Source: Tillus elongatus (taxonomy: Eukaryota > Arthropoda > Insecta > Coleoptera > Cleridae). From it: a stretch of DNA of 64,000 nt. Shown here in pieces: positions 1 through 49,776 of the stretch; position 1 is the first letter of the stretch; each line of letters opens with the position of its first letter. The DNA lies in assembly GCA_964006375.1 (NCBI GenBank), contig OZ023266.1, positions 66,803,403 through 66,867,402 on the forward strand, read 5' to 3'. The position numbers and the translations under genes were made by a program. The notes beneath the pieces were generated by a model. It was not told the origin of the DNA, made no database searches, and saw only the letters and a program-made list of their open reading frames with translations.

Positions 1-110
1 CTGGTGCTTCTCATGTGGTGCCATATAAATTTAATGAAGAACTGACCAGTAGTTTTCGAGTTATTCTTAATGAAGTCGGTTTCCTATTTTTTAAAATTTT
101 TATTGTTATA

Positions 111-345
111 TACCTATCATGCTCACTTTGAACCCTGTCAATCTGTTTGCTAAAACTACCTAGTCAATACCAAACAACAACATATTTATAATTGAGCTTA
201 TCTATAGATCTAGAAATCTAAAAAAGTTTAAAATATTTTGTTTTTGTAGTTTTGATTTAACATTGACCCATCTCCACAACGATGAGCACCAGAAGGCATT
301 TTCACCCAATCAACCTGCAAATTTGTCGAACCCTTCCTTTCTGTA
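111..345 (-). repeat. Dispersed repeat, inverted partner of 3240-3478
   Basis: The reverse complement of this segment aligns along most of its length with 3240-3478, sharing blocks such as gcaggttgat, aatgccttctggtg, gatgggtc and taagctcaatt. No coding potential is visible. Confidence 0.6.
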
Positions 346-1673
346 AAAAGAGTGGGAATCTTTTACATATCAAACATTGTATGCTACAATATTCCTACAT
401 TTTGTATTTAAGATAATAATATATGAAGACTGAAGAATTTTGGGTAGTTCGATGTTCGGTTTTGAATTTCTAATAAGTTCTAAGTTCGACTATGAACCTT
501 AGACATACTATTTCAGAGGTTTGAAGTTCGAGGCAACATATTTGCTTGGGTTCGTTCATAGTTCGGTTCGAATAAAACATGGGTTCGCACACCTCTACTG
601 TAAACGTACCAAAACCATATCTAAGCCAAGAACATTTGTACAAAAACGAAAAGACTACACTGGAATTACAATAAAAGGCGTAATGTCAGTCAGAAACTTT
701 TTTTTATTTTGTGCTGAAAAGGTATTACAATATTACAAATATAATAAATAAAAAAAAAGCGAAACTAAAAGGTACATACATAGACAAACGATAATAAAAT
801 TTCCAACATTTTAAAACAAAATCTTGTGTAAAAAAGTTAAAAAGTTGCATCAATGCAAGGCTGTGTTCGAATATCCATCACTTTAGTAAGGGACAATACA
901 ATTTATGAACTTAACCAATTAATAATGTAATAGAATATTCAAACACAATTACTAAAGACGTAAACAAAATAAAGATGCATGTTGCAAACATGTATAAAAA
1001 ATGACAAAAATGAATAAGCGGAAGAAACAAAAGGGCACTACATACGTATATTATTAAAAAACATGTGATATTATAAGTATATCGATATAACAAAGATTAT
1101 AGGTATTTGAAAAGGCCGGTTCAATAAATTTAGCACCCAATTATAAAAATTTATGAATATAAACTTTAATATTTACAGAAGTGCAAGTATAGCTATAATA
1201 AATCTCAGCACACCTAAGCAATAAAAAGCCTAACTTAAAAAACATGATAAATACATACAAAAAATTTTTGATCGAAACAACTATAAGCCGATCATTTTCA
1301 TTTTCTTTCATATATTAGTTATATATAAATTAACCTTAATATTTTTTTAATACAGCAGGAAGTCTTTCAATAGTATATCCACACCAACTTAAAAATTCAT
1401 ATTACTAAATTACCACAGCTCTATTACACACAGTAGTTAGGGTATAGATTATATAAAAATTTTAAATATAACACCTATTCTATCTTTCAGCATGACCTTC
1501 TGTAACATCTACTTTGTTCACAAAATCAGAAAAATCACGGTATTCACGCTCATTTAAAAAATCTCAAGTCAATAAAACTGCAAGTGATTTCTCTGAACAA
1601 AGTGACGTTACAGGATGGTCACTACCACGAAAGTAGTAAAAATTATAATAGCATGAGAGTAGAATTGGTTAGC
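346..1673 (-). other. Probable 3' UTR and downstream flank of the Map205-like gene
   Basis: AT-rich sequence without a convincing coding frame. Candidate minus-strand poly(A) signals are ATTAAA near 1344 and 1164 and AATAAA at 703-708. Which one is used cannot be decided from sequence alone. Confidence 0.35.
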
Positions 1674-33962
<32,289 letters not shown>

Positions 33963-33963
33963 C

Positions 33964-34481
33964 TGCAACAAAACAAAAAATATATAGCGAAAAAAATTTT
34001 TTAAGATCATTTTTGTAAAATAAAATGCTTGTTTTAAGATTATTTTATTATAGGCGAAGAGGTATAAAAAAGTATATAACCACCAAAATACCACAACTAA
34101 ACAAACTACAACAACTTACTGAAGGCAAAGCTGAAGAGATTTATGACAAAAATAATATTCAGCAAAAATACTGAAGATTCAATATGTTATCGTTTCTCGC
34201 TGGCTTTAAGGGATAGCCTGTAAAAACAATATACTTGGCTTGTTTTATAAATAAGGTCCGTTTGTAGATGAGAATGACGCGCGTTCGATGGAGGCAATAC
34301 ACGGTGTTTCCAACAGGTCACTCATCTGCTAAGTAGATTCAATTTGAAACATATTGTTTCACATATGTAATGAAGCTGAATTGGATTGGATAGCTAAGCG
34401 CACCATTCTCAATATACAAAAATCGAAGTATTAAAAAATATATTAACGGTTTTAAAACTGGAACTAAAATAAGAAAAGGCG
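33964..34481. other. Unassigned sequence upstream of the first visible exon
   Basis: No further exon of the gene is recognised to the right of 33962, although one must exist because the first visible exon starts inside a codon. Confidence 0.4.
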
Positions 34482-34770
34482 TAAAAAAATCCGAACAAGT
34501 AGAAGTTTTGACATATTTTGGTAGTATTATCATGGATAGTGGTAAATGTAGCAAAGAACTGGGGAGCATCGCGATGGCAAAGCAGACATTCAACAGGCAA
34601 TATACTCTTCTAATTAATAAACATTTTAACTGACCTGACCTTGAAAATTCACCAAGTCATCCAGATGTGTCACCAGTGTATGGAGCGAAAAGCAAGACTT
34701 TGAAGAAACAGGACATGAAGACATAAAGAGAATAGAACCCTTTGAAATGTGGACCCATGTCCAGTATTCT
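34482..34770 (+). pseudogene. RTE-type LINE fragment
   Basis: The plus strand reads KKSEQVEVLTYFGSIIMD, SGKCSKEL, IAMAKQTFNR, LLINKHFN, a stop, then after a gap VYGAKSKTLKKQDMK and IEPFEMW. This is the conserved end of RTE-type reverse transcriptases (YLGSII ... AFN.K..LL.NK ... YGAETWTL ... FEMW). Frame breaks show it is dead. Confidence 0.65.
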
Positions 34771-36582
34771 ATCATACACGAGTATCATAATAAAAGATGC
34801 GAAGTCATGGCCCATACCAAGCAAATGGCTTGCCAAAAAGCAACACGTAAAAGTGCACCGGCCACCGACTGAGTGAATAAACTAGATCGTTACAGGCCCG
34901 GCAAAACTTCCCTGCGTGAGATCCGTCGTTATCAGAGGAGCACCGAAATGTTGATCCGTAAACTGCACGTCCAGAGCTTACTACTCGAAATGGCACAAAA
35001 TTTCAAGGTCGCCAAGTTTAATCTTCCAAAGCTCTACAGTAATGACTGCAAGAAGCCAGTCAAGCTTACTTGGTCACATTGTGTGAAGACACTACCAAAC
35101 GTGTAAGCATGATGCGGAAAGATATGCAATTGGTCAAAACTTTAGTGGCGAAAGCGATCGTTACGGTCATCAATAAATGACATATTTTCTACACAAGTGC
35201 ACAAAACAATATCTCCATAGAAAATAGAAAAATGACAAAGACCAGGTACGATAAAAAGACGAATAAAAGTGAAATATGAGGGTGAAGGATGCTTGTTGAA
35301 AGAAACTGAGATAAATATTTAGACATATTTTGAGATATATTCCAATCCTGACATTATTTGAAGGAAACGTACTTGAGAAAAAGAAAAATGTACACCAAAA
35401 GAGAAGCTTTCGAATAACCCGGTCCAATTGATGAAGTGGCAAAGCTTACAATGAAATGATGAGACACAGCGGCGTGGTTACGATGACCAGGCGACATCCC
35501 ATTTAGACTGCGATGAGGATGATGTAGCGTAAAACTTGTATTCATTTGTTTTTATAGGAATTAATTAACCCATAATAATTACTTTCGTTCTGACCTTCAT
35601 TTCTCCACCCCAGATAGGAATTGGAATTTAGGTAACCTATACATAATGTAAGTCATGGTCATGTGCATGTAGACGTTATACATTCTTTATAAAAAAAAAC
35701 TACGCCTAAGCAAACATATGGTCACTTTAAGAAATTTCCCATTAACTTCCTTGGTTTAAAACCTAATCGATTTTTAAAATTTTTATAAGTAAAGAAAATA
35801 TTAGAAATTTTGGAATTAACTTGGAAGCAACTAAGACATTTTGGGAAAAAGTAAAGTTTTACAGAAAGGGTAACACTTTTCAAGGTGTCCATAAATCTGC
35901 CCACAAGACGTCAATCATAAATGCAAAATGCGAGTGTCAGTCCCACACATTACTGCATGATCAGATTTTCAATGGCACACTTAAAGAGTCCACCTTTCAA
36001 TTGTTGAATTGTAAATGCGATGTCGGACTAGATCAACCATTTAGTTAATAGTCCCGTCAAGAATGCACATGATAAAAGTGATATTTGCATAGTGATTTAT
36101 ACTTTCCATTCGATTTATATGTGGGTTTTACACTTATTAAGTAGCTTACATTATTTAAAACAATACCAAATCCTATTCTAATGACATTTATATTATGATA
36201 AAGTAAAATCTTAAGTGTCGTAAGTGTGAGTCTGACACGAGGGTTCTGTAAAATAGTTAAATAAATGTACCTATTCAAACATTCAATTTGATTATTTTTC
36301 ACTAAAACTTATCCATAACTGTTTTATTATAGCAAAGGCGTTTGCTAGGAGGACAGCTTTGAGCGCACCAGAAGAGGTGCAGATCAGTTTTGCTCTTATT
36401 ATATAGCTCATCAGCGTGCCATGCATATAATAATCAAAACGCGTCTAAAGCAGATGCAGAAGTTTTATTTGTCCTTAGAAAATTTTCGTGTAGGAAATTC
36501 CCTAACTACGAGATCCCGTCTTTATCAAAAAATGCTCAGAAACGTAGATTAGTATTTCAAGTCTGTCTTTCTGGTGAATTTT
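34771..36582. other. Unassigned intergenic or intronic sequence
   Basis: Several open frames of 60-90 codons on both strands show no recognisable motif. No splice-consistent exon of the minus-strand gene was identified. Confidence 0.35.
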
Positions 36583-36832
36583 CTTTTAAAAAAATCACTA
36601 ATTAGGAAATCTCGACTTTTGAATTTTGATAAAATATGTTCAAATGAGCGCCAACTAGGTCCCCTAGAAGCCACATCCGGAGTTAGATTTAATTTTTTAT
36701 GTTTATATACTCAAACTGACCCCGGATGTATCTTCTAGGGAACCTAGTTTGCGCCCATTTGAACAAATTTTATCAAAATTCAAAAGTCGAGATGTCCTGA
36801 TTAGTGAATTTTTTTTTTGGAGAAAATTCTCC
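36583..36832. repeat. Palindromic copy of the dispersed (TA)-repeat family's left arm
   Basis: Two inverted arms of about 120 bp meet near 36706: left ..cactaattaggaaatctcgac..ccacatccgg, right ccggatgt..gtcgagatgtcctgatta. Each arm corresponds to the segment that precedes (TA)n in the copies at 38145, 39675, 41208 and 63078, but here no TA array separates the arms. Confidence 0.7.
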
Positions 36833-36879
36833 AGAAAGACCGCAACTTGAAATACTAATCTACGTGTGTGAGCATTTTT

Positions 36880-37582
<703 letters not shown>

Positions 37583-38144
37583 TTATACCAAATACCATGC
37601 GTTTTATTTAAAGAAGACATATTTCTAATAAAAACATTTTTATGAAAATTCGCTAGCATAACTCAATTGCTGCGCCCAGACTTTTTTAAATACTATACAG
37701 TCTGACTATTTTTGAAGTACATGTCAAGTTATACAAAACCACCAGATTTCAACTTGGGTTCAATCCATTTAACCCAACTTGGGACGCAGCCAGTGCGTTA
37801 TGGAAGTGCATGTCCATAGAACGTTTTTTTTTTCGAAATTATATACACTTTTTATTCTCTCAACCTAGAAAACTCAATTTCGGTACAGGGTACCCATCAG
37901 AAATCAAATTCCCTGACATTTCCAGGCCCAGAAAGTGAGTTTTTCATAATACTTAAAATGAAAGGCACACATCTCTGAATACATTTTTATTCATGAAGTA
38001 AATACAAATTCTGAACAAAAAACTTGTAATACACAAACATCATCAAAAACATAAATATTCTTTTAAACTTCTAAAGAAAACCGATAACTTTCTAGTTAAA
38101 CGAATGAGTATTACACGTTTTTGCAGTAACTACCAATTAAGCTT

Positions 38145-38281
38145 TATTCATTAGTGAATTTTCTTAAAAAAAATTCACTAATGAGGAGATCCCGACTTTC
38201 GAATTTTGAAAAAATTTCTCCAAATGAGCGCTATTTAGGACCCCCGGAACCCAAATCCGAGGTTAGTTTCAGACTTTATAT

Positions 38282-38375
<94 letters not shown>

Positions 38376-39370
38376 GTGTCACACCTATAACTTAAAAAAT
38401 AATGGACCGATTTTGATAAAATTTGGCACATACCTTCCTTTCACAAGTGGCTTGGATAAGTTCGTTAGCCAGGAAAATCCGCCGAGGTTTTCCCGGAAAA
38501 TTTTGTGTTTTCTTTTGAAAAAAATCGAAAAAAATTTATATCTCCAAAATTAACAAAGTAAGGGCAACCACATTTCATACGCGGGTTTATATAACTAGAG
38601 GCAAGTTACTTACCAAAATTTAGCTCCGTAGGTTAAAGGACAAAAACGTTACAGACATTCAAAGAAAAATAAATTTGGGTTCTCCTCAAAACGTCAAAAT
38701 CGCGATTTTAAACGTCAAAATTGGTGAGTACCTTCCTTTTGCAAGTGGCTTGGATAAGTTCGTTAGCCAGGAAAATCCGACGAGGTTTTCCCGGAAAATT
38801 TTGTGTTTTCTTTCGAAAAAAATTTATATCTCCAAAATTAACAAAGTAAGGGCAACCAAATTTTATACGCGGGTTTATATCATTATAGGCAAGTTACATA
38901 CCAAAATTTAACTCTGTAGGTCAAAGAACAAAAAAGTTATAGGCATTTAAACAAAAATAAATTGAGGTTTTTCACAAAACGTCAAAGTTGCGATTTAAAC
39001 GTCAAAATTGGCAACATTTAGGAAAAGAACTTGAATCTAATACGGGCTATGGAAATAAAATGTCTCAAGAAGAATGTTTTACAAACCCTGAAGTCTTAGT
39101 GTCAACCGTCATTGTCCTTCATTTTAATAAAATGTTTCCAGAAAATTCATTTCAAATAGACCCTTTCTCTGATGCTTGGCAGTAGCCTTAGCTATATAGT
39201 TTATCGTTAATAGTATATAATTTTTGTAGAATTTTCGTAAAAAAATCAATACAGCTCAATATATCTGTTATTATAATATTGCATTTTTGCATTTTCCATC
39301 GAAATATAATGCATGTTTGTAAGAACAAAAATTCTGGACGCAGTAAGTGCGTTATGGTAGCGAATTTTGA
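38145..39370 (+). repeat. Dispersed (TA)-repeat family, copy B
   Basis: Starts ttagtgaattttcttaaa with a hairpin to ttcactaatgagg, then the arm, (TA)n at 38285-38371, and cacacctataac, ataatggaccgattttgat. A 295-bp internal tandem duplication starts at about 38427 and 38722 (shared ttcct..tggcttggataagttcg). It ends with the signature gacgcagtaagtgcgttatg at 39338. Confidence 0.7.
38285..38371. repeat. (TA)n microsatellite in copy B
   Basis: 87 bp of TA dinucleotides between the two halves of the dispersed repeat. Confidence 0.97.
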
Positions 39371-39528
39371 TCAAATGCTTAATATTTGAATAGCTCAATT
39401 TGCTATTAACCTATAAGGTTGACCAAAAAACGAGTTTTTTTATATAAATAAATGATTAAACATTAATTATGACTAAAATAATTACAACGCCCGCTGGAAT
39501 ACGACATTAAAACAAAGCTCCAACAACT

Positions 39529-39600
39529 GACTCGTTGGTCTAGAGGTATGATTTCCGCTTAGAGTGCGGGAGCTCCCAGGTTCAAATCCCGGACAAGCCC
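39529..39600 (+). tRNA. tRNA-Pro-like gene or pseudogene with anticodon AGA
   Basis: The 72-nt body has the length and sequence pattern of a eukaryotic tRNA-Pro: D-arm A box tggtctagaggtatgat, T-arm B box ggttcaaatcc, and oligo-T shortly after (39607-39610). The anticodon loop reads TTAGAGT, so the anticodon is AGA (Ser) where tRNA-Pro has AGG. The acceptor stem (GACTCGT with ACAAGCC) has two mismatches and the T stem one, all explained by G-to-A type transitions. Probably a decaying pseudogene, though the internal promoter is intact. Confidence 0.6.
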
Positions 39601-39674
39601 AAATACCTTTTATTTGCTTTTTTTTAACCGACTTCAAACAAGGACGAGGTTCTCAATTCGCCTGTGTGTTTTTA

Positions 39675-40842
<1,168 letters not shown>

Positions 40843-41335
40843 TTAAATGCTTCAAATTGTGAATCAATTTGCTATTAACCTATAAGGTTGACCAGAAAAC
40901 CAGTTTTTTCGGGAAAAATTTAAGTTTACTTTCGGAAATTTTTGTACATTTTCAAACAATAAAGTTATTTTGATGAAATATGGTACATTGTTTCTAATAT
41001 ATAAATTATACTGGTAACCAAATTTGGTGCCTGCTTTCTTAAAAAAACATATTTGCTATTAGAAACATTTTTATGAAAATTCACTACCATAACGCACTTG
41101 CTGCGTCCAGAGTTTTTTTAATCTACATTTGATCAAACCACAAGAGCCATATTATAACCAGTGTTCAAGCATTCGAATAAAGACACGTCTTGATAATGTG
41201 GTAATTAGTGAATTTTCGTAGAAAAAATTCACTAATGGGGAGATCCCGACTTTTGAATTTTGAAAAAATTTCTTCAAATGAGCGCTAATTAGGCCCCCCA
41301 AAAAACATATCCGGGGTCAGTTTCAATTTTTATAT

Positions 41336-41443
<108 letters not shown>

Positions 41444-41447
41444 CACA

Positions 41448-42010
41448 CCGATAACTCAAAAAATAATGGGCCGATTTTGATAAAATTTGGCATGTACCTT
41501 TCTTTTGTTAATAGCTTGGATAAGTTCGTTAGTCAGGAAAATCGGACGAGGTTTTCCGGGAAAATTTTGAGTTTTCATTCGAAAAAAATTCATATCTCAA
41601 AAAGTAATAAGCCGTTTTTAATAAAATTTGACACATACCTTCCTTTTGTAAATGGCTTTGACATGTTTGTTAGTCAGGAAAATCGGACGAGGTTTTCTGG
41701 GAAAATTTTGAGTTTTCATTCGAAAAAAATTCATATCTCAAAAAGTAATAAGCCGATTTTAATAAAATTTGGCACATACCTTACTTTTGTAAATGGCTTT
41801 GACATGTTTGTTAGTCAAGAAAATCGGACCAGTTTTTCCGGGAAAATTTTGAGTTTTCATTTGAAAAAAATTCATATCTCAAAAAGTAATGAGCCGATTT
41901 TAATAAAATTTGGCATGTACCTTCCTTTTGTAAATGGCTTTGACAAGTTCGTTATTTAGAAAAATTGGACGAGGTTTTCTGGGAAAATTTTGAGTTTTCA
42001 TTTGAAGAAT
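41448..42010 (+). repeat. 141-bp tandem repeat, four units
   Basis: The phrase ggttttc(c/t)gggaaaatttt recurs at 41550, 41691, 41831 and 41973, a period of 141 bp. As 141 is divisible by three, one plus-strand frame stays open from 41438 to 41959 and encodes a 47-residue repeat ([20 protein letters not shown], then [18 protein letters not shown]). There is no sign that it is expressed. Confidence 0.9.
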
Positions 42011-42210
42011 TTTTTTATCTTAAAAAATATAAAATCTATGATAACCAAATTTGGTAGGTAGGTTTACGATATAAAAAGTAAACTATACACCAAAATTTAG
42101 ATTTCTATGTTACAAGAAAAAAAAGTTATAATAAAATATTTTGTGCCAGATCATTTCTATGAAAATTCACTACCATAACGCACTTGCTGCGTCCAGACTT
42201 TTTTAGATTT

Positions 42211-44640
42211 CAAAACTACAATCTCAAATTTTGCACTTTCTTCAGTGTGATTTCCGCGTTCCTAGTTGTGATAGTTCTCTAAGTGTTTTGTGTTTTATTA
42301 TTTCTACTTCGGTCATCTAAAGCTTTGTCTTCTGATTTTCATCAAGAGCTCTTTTATATTGATATTATGAATTCTTAATATTACTTTAGATTGACTTCTC
42401 TATTTCCCATTCGTCCTAATTTCTTTACACTATCGTATACAATGCGTTACGATATTAAGGTTTTCTCTTGTGGATTACAATATAAGTACCCATATACAAA
42501 TGCCCAATATTTTCACTCCAACTTTAACTCTATGTTACATGATAAACAGGTTAAAATAGAATGAACACAGACAACGCAGCTCTACGCCGCCAATAACTAG
42601 AACGCATTTTGCATTTTATGCATTCAAGGAAAAGTATTTCAAGTGAGAAACAAATAAGACATATTTGAGATAGGTGAAGAAGAAGCTATATTTATTGTGG
42701 CGCATGATGTGACATTCGCTGCGTTTTTTTGCGGTTAAAATTAATATACCAAATGGCAGCCGCAATGTTATCAATATTTCCCTAAGGAGAAAAATATTTA
42801 GGTGAAAAAGATTTATATAATATACTTATATCATTTGATACGAAAATAACCTGCTTGTGATGGAATTTGACAAATATATCATTTCCAGGTCTGCTGCATG
42901 ATTTCCATGACATCTGAGTAAAATTACAAATTTCCCTGACATTTTAGAGTTTTTTTAAATTCCCTGATTTTTCCCGGTTCTCCCGCTTTTCCAGGTCGCT
43001 GGGTACCCTGCCGGTATGTAACAAAATCTTTATAGAAGCAATATGTGTACAAATGATCATCAAGCCAACTTTATTACTTTTGTAGGGACAAATCTCTCTA
43101 CAAAATCTTTGCTATTTTTAGCGATGAAAGACGTTTATCAAAATTTGCTACCATAATACGTACTTACCGCGTTCCCACTTTTTTTTAAATTAACGATCAT
43201 TTATTAGTATGAATGTCAAATTTCTAACAAGTTATCGTTTGCCTGTTGGAGATATTTTCCATTTTGTAACGCATAAACGGCAAAAAGGACAGGTAGCCCT
43301 CATGAGAAAGATGCCTTTAAAATAAATTAATGCTTTGTTTCAAAGTTACTGATATACATATTACCTGTCAGAGCCAAAACAAGTGCCAGCCTTACAGACA
43401 AATGACGTCACAATTATGTTGATTTCCATTAAAAAAATTAAAGTTTAGATGTCTACACTTTGTCATGCCTGTAACGATTTTTGATTTTTTTTAAGTTGAC
43501 TTTATTTTGACTTATAGGAGAGCGATTTTAACAGAAATGCATAGTATGGTTTTATTTGGGTGTTATTTCAGTAAATATATTTTTACATTCCTTCTTTGTA
43601 ATCCCCGCTTTTCAATTACCGCGCCCCGCCGTTTTGCAATGTCGTTTACTATGATTTACTATGATTCTTCTTCACTATGATTATTTTCACGGATGGCTCG
43701 AATAGCCGCCGTATGGGCTCTTTTGGGAATAAGTTAAAGTCTGGGACACTCATGTCTGCACTGTATGGCGTACAAGAAAACAATTACCACGCGTATTTAT
43801 TCAATAAATCAGTCACCACCTTCCCCCGTGCATCGTCATGCAGAATGAGTCGCCTACACGCGAGCAAGTTTGGTCGGTTTTGGTGCATTGTTCTACGTAT
43901 ATTTTTTTTGCAAGAAGTCACGTACTATCCTACTGTCGCATTTATTTCAGACTGAACTCAAGCTGTCATAATTCCTTGATAATAAGCAAAAATTATTATT
44001 TGCTTGACCTTTGGTGCTGGATGGACTTCCCACTGATTCGAGAGCGGTATTCAAAGTATCCAACCCACGTTTCATCTATAGCTCATTTTTACCATTAATG
44101 AAAAAAAATACATTTTTAAGGTGAGCAAAATTCTCCATTGGCTCTCTACTAGGGTTTGATGTGAAAAAAATTATGAAATAAATCCAGCGCCAGCGACTTT
44201 ACAATCGTTAGTTTGGTTTTACACAGTTCAAAAATCGTCAACACTTTGTATCCGTTAGAGCTGCACTGAGAACTTGTGCAAATGAAATGTCGCTAGGTAA
44301 TTATATCTCGTGTTTCTTACTGAAAATTATTACTTTATAAAATACTGGTTCTAGTGGCTCTAATTCGCTCTCGTTTTAAGAAACTCAGAAATTCTCACCA
44401 TCGTGACATGTCTATGTGTTAGTGTCAAAAATGTTAAAAACATGATATAAGACATGCGAGAAAGAAAATTGTATCCCAAGCGGAATGGGTTAAATCTTCG
44501 AAAACATTGGCTGATATAAGCAAAATATTTTGTTTTGTTAATAAATGTCAAGATATAATATGAAAATGTAAGCATGCACACATATAAAAATTCCGAAGAA
44601 GGTTAAAATGCAAATAACGCAGTCCTGTATTTATTTATTT
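42211..44640. other. Mostly unassigned sequence with a repeat piece at 42860-43015
   Basis: The piece near 42930-43015 (aaatttccctgacatttt, ttttcccggttctcc, gggtaccctg) resembles weakly 37875-37935 and 29440-29765. A degraded copy of the hairpin signature lies at 43141-43178. No gene recognised. Confidence 0.4.
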
Positions 44641-44771
44641 TATTGAATTTTCTTAATAAAAATTCACTATTAGAAGTAACGATGGTAAGACTTTCAGAAT
44701 TTTTTTTTCAAATGAGCGCAAATCAGGGCCTCTAGAATTCAAATCCAAGGTCCGTTTATATATATATATAG
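44640..44771 (+). repeat. Partial copy of the dispersed repeat's left arm with a short TA run
   Basis: It reads tgaattttcttaataaaaat, ttcactatta, caaatgagcgcaaatcagg and ccaaggtccg, ending in 15 bp of TA. It abuts the mariner element that begins at 44841. Confidence 0.6.
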
Positions 44772-45060
44772 CGTGACGCATTGAAAACGAAAAGACCGAT
44801 TTGCGCCCAGATATATTTTTTAAGAAACGCTGAAACACGTCAGTTTTAATATTGATGGGGACATCTTCTGACATAAAACTCAACTTTCTCACATCAACCC
44901 CTTAAGGGTGGTGATAACAACCCTTATATTTTAAATAGGGAACATGGGTCGAGTGTTACATCATTTGAAAGCTCTTTCTTTCCTGAATTCAGCACACTAT
45001 TTTCTTTTTGGAAGTTTTATCAACTCGTTGAAAAATTATTCACAGTTGAAGATGCAAAAA

Positions 45061-45168
45061 CGCATTTCATTCATTCCGATAAGAAATGTGATGATAGTCA
45101 ATATTTTGTTGGTTTGTAAACAAAAAATTGACTATCAGAACATTTCTTATCGGAATGAGAGAAATGCG
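45061..45168. repeat. Hairpin with 42-bp arms inside the mariner's left region
   Basis: 45061-45102 and 45127-45168 are near-perfect inverted copies (attccgataagaaatg and catttcttatcggaat; gatagtcaat and attgactatc). The left arm corresponds to the inner edge of the terminal repeat, so the right arm may be a foldback duplication. Confidence 0.8.
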
Positions 45169-45232
45169 GTTTATTATTTCAGTTTATCGGTCGGTTTGAT
45201 ACTTGATATTACTACCGAAAATTAATTTCACA

Positions 45233-46310
45233 ATGGTGTATTCTGTAGAAGAGTTGAAATAATTACTCTTTTTTTTAGAAAACGATGACTGTGCCAACCG
45301 TACCGGAAATTTGTTTAATGAACGACATCCGAACGGACATGTAAACAGAAAATACATTTTGGAGTTAGTTGAAAAGTTTCGACAAAGTGGTTCAGTAGCC
45401 AACAAAAAAACGGGATCCTGAACGTCATTTTCCGGTTAGAAATGAGACTATTGAGATTGAAGTTTTAGGACAAATTGCTGCAGTCCCAACTTTGAGCACG
45501 AGAAAATTGGCCACTGTTTCAAACATCAAAATAAGAACTATTCAGCGAATATTGAAGCATCATAAATTTCACCCGTATAAAATTCATCTTGTACAACAAC
45601 TGAATGAAGATGATTTTGATCGGCGGCTGGAGTTTTGTGAAGTTATGACTGCACGAATAGCTGACAACAGGAACTTTCTGTTCAATATCTGTTTTTCAGA
45701 CTAATGTGCGTTTTTATTGAACTCTACAGTCAATCGTCATAATTGTCGTTATTGGGCAGATAATAATCCAAGAAATGTTCACGAAGTCCACACTCAAACT
45801 CCACAGAAATCGAATGTCTGGACTGGCATTTTTGGAGACCGTTTAATCGGACCAATTTTTCTTGATGGCAATTTGAGTGGCGAAACGTATTTGGAGTTAC
45901 TAGAAGATATCGTTTACCCTCTACTAACTGACATTGTTGAAAATGATGAACGCTGTCAAGAAAATCAATTAGTGTTTCAACAAGATGGAGCTCCTCCGCA
46001 TTTTGCACAGCGTGTTAAGGAGTTTGTGGACAGAGAGTTTCCAGAGCAATGGATTGGGCGTAGAGATGCTATTGAGTGGCCCCCTAGATCACCGGATTTA
46101 ATTCCTTTAGACTTCTTTCTATGGGGCCATTTAAAGGGTATAATTTTCGGAACAGAACCGGAGTCTCTGGAAGAATTACGACGATGCATTGTTGAAGAAT
46201 GCCGTCTAATAACTCCACAAATGCTCCAGGCTGTCAGAGCTCGTTTTGAACAAAATTTGTACTTTTGTATGGAAGCTGGTGGTCAACAATTTGAACACTT
46301 ACTTAACTGA
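45233..46310 (+). pseudogene. Mariner-type transposase, broken (two stops, one frameshift)
   Basis: The reading frame begins MVYSVEELK and meets TAA at 45260. It continues through an HTH-like region, an extra A in the seven-A run at 45404-45410 that shifts frame, and a second DNA-binding part (TRKLATVSNIKIRTIQRILK). The first catalytic Asp (NICFSD) is immediately followed by TAA at 45702, where the family has Glu. Then VWTGIFGDRLIGPIF, the second Asp in QQDGAPPHFA and the third region in PPRSPDLIPLDFFLWG follow. From the second Asp it is 36 residues to the SPD Asp and 41 to the PLD Asp, so the spacing class (DD36D or DD41D) is open. Inactive, but only three lesions are apparent. Confidence 0.85.
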
Positions 46311-46604
46311 ATAAACATTTTTTAACGTTTGGTTTTTTTTTGACTAATTTCTGCATTTCTTATCACAATTAATGAAATACGTTCTTGCAACTCCAACTGT
46401 GAATAATTTTTAAACGAGTTGATAAAACTTCCAAAAAAATTAGTGTGCTGAATTCAGAAAAGAAAGAGCTTTCAAATGATGTAACACTCGACCCATGTTC
46501 CCTATTTAAAATATAAGGGTTGTTATCACCACCCTTAAGGGGTTGATGTGACAAAGTTGAGTTTTATGTCAATACATGTCCCCCTTAATATTAAAATTGA
46601 ATAT

Positions 46605-49663
<3,059 letters not shown>

Positions 49664-49776
49664 TATCAAAATTTCAAATCAGGTATAGATAGAAATTTCA
49701 ATTTTTTCCGTTTCCTTTCGCACAAATATAATAAATATGCCTAATAAAAACCAAAGACCATCAAAGTACGGGTCTG

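Larger units (their letters stand above)
44841..46601 (+). mobile_element. Long-TIR Tc1/mariner element
   Basis: Inverted repeats of about 250 bp (44850-45090 and 46350-46600) share acataaaactcaactt, cacatcaaccccttaagggt, ttaaatagggaacatgggtc and gaaagctctttctttc. The transposase pseudogene lies between them. The right end runs directly into (TA)n. An extra 42-bp-arm hairpin is present at 45061-45168. Confidence 0.85.

Noticed and set aside
43677..43955. Frame starting MIIFTDGSNS, suggestive of RNase H (F-T-D-G-S)
   Set aside because: Only the five-residue start fits; no further RNase H motif follows.
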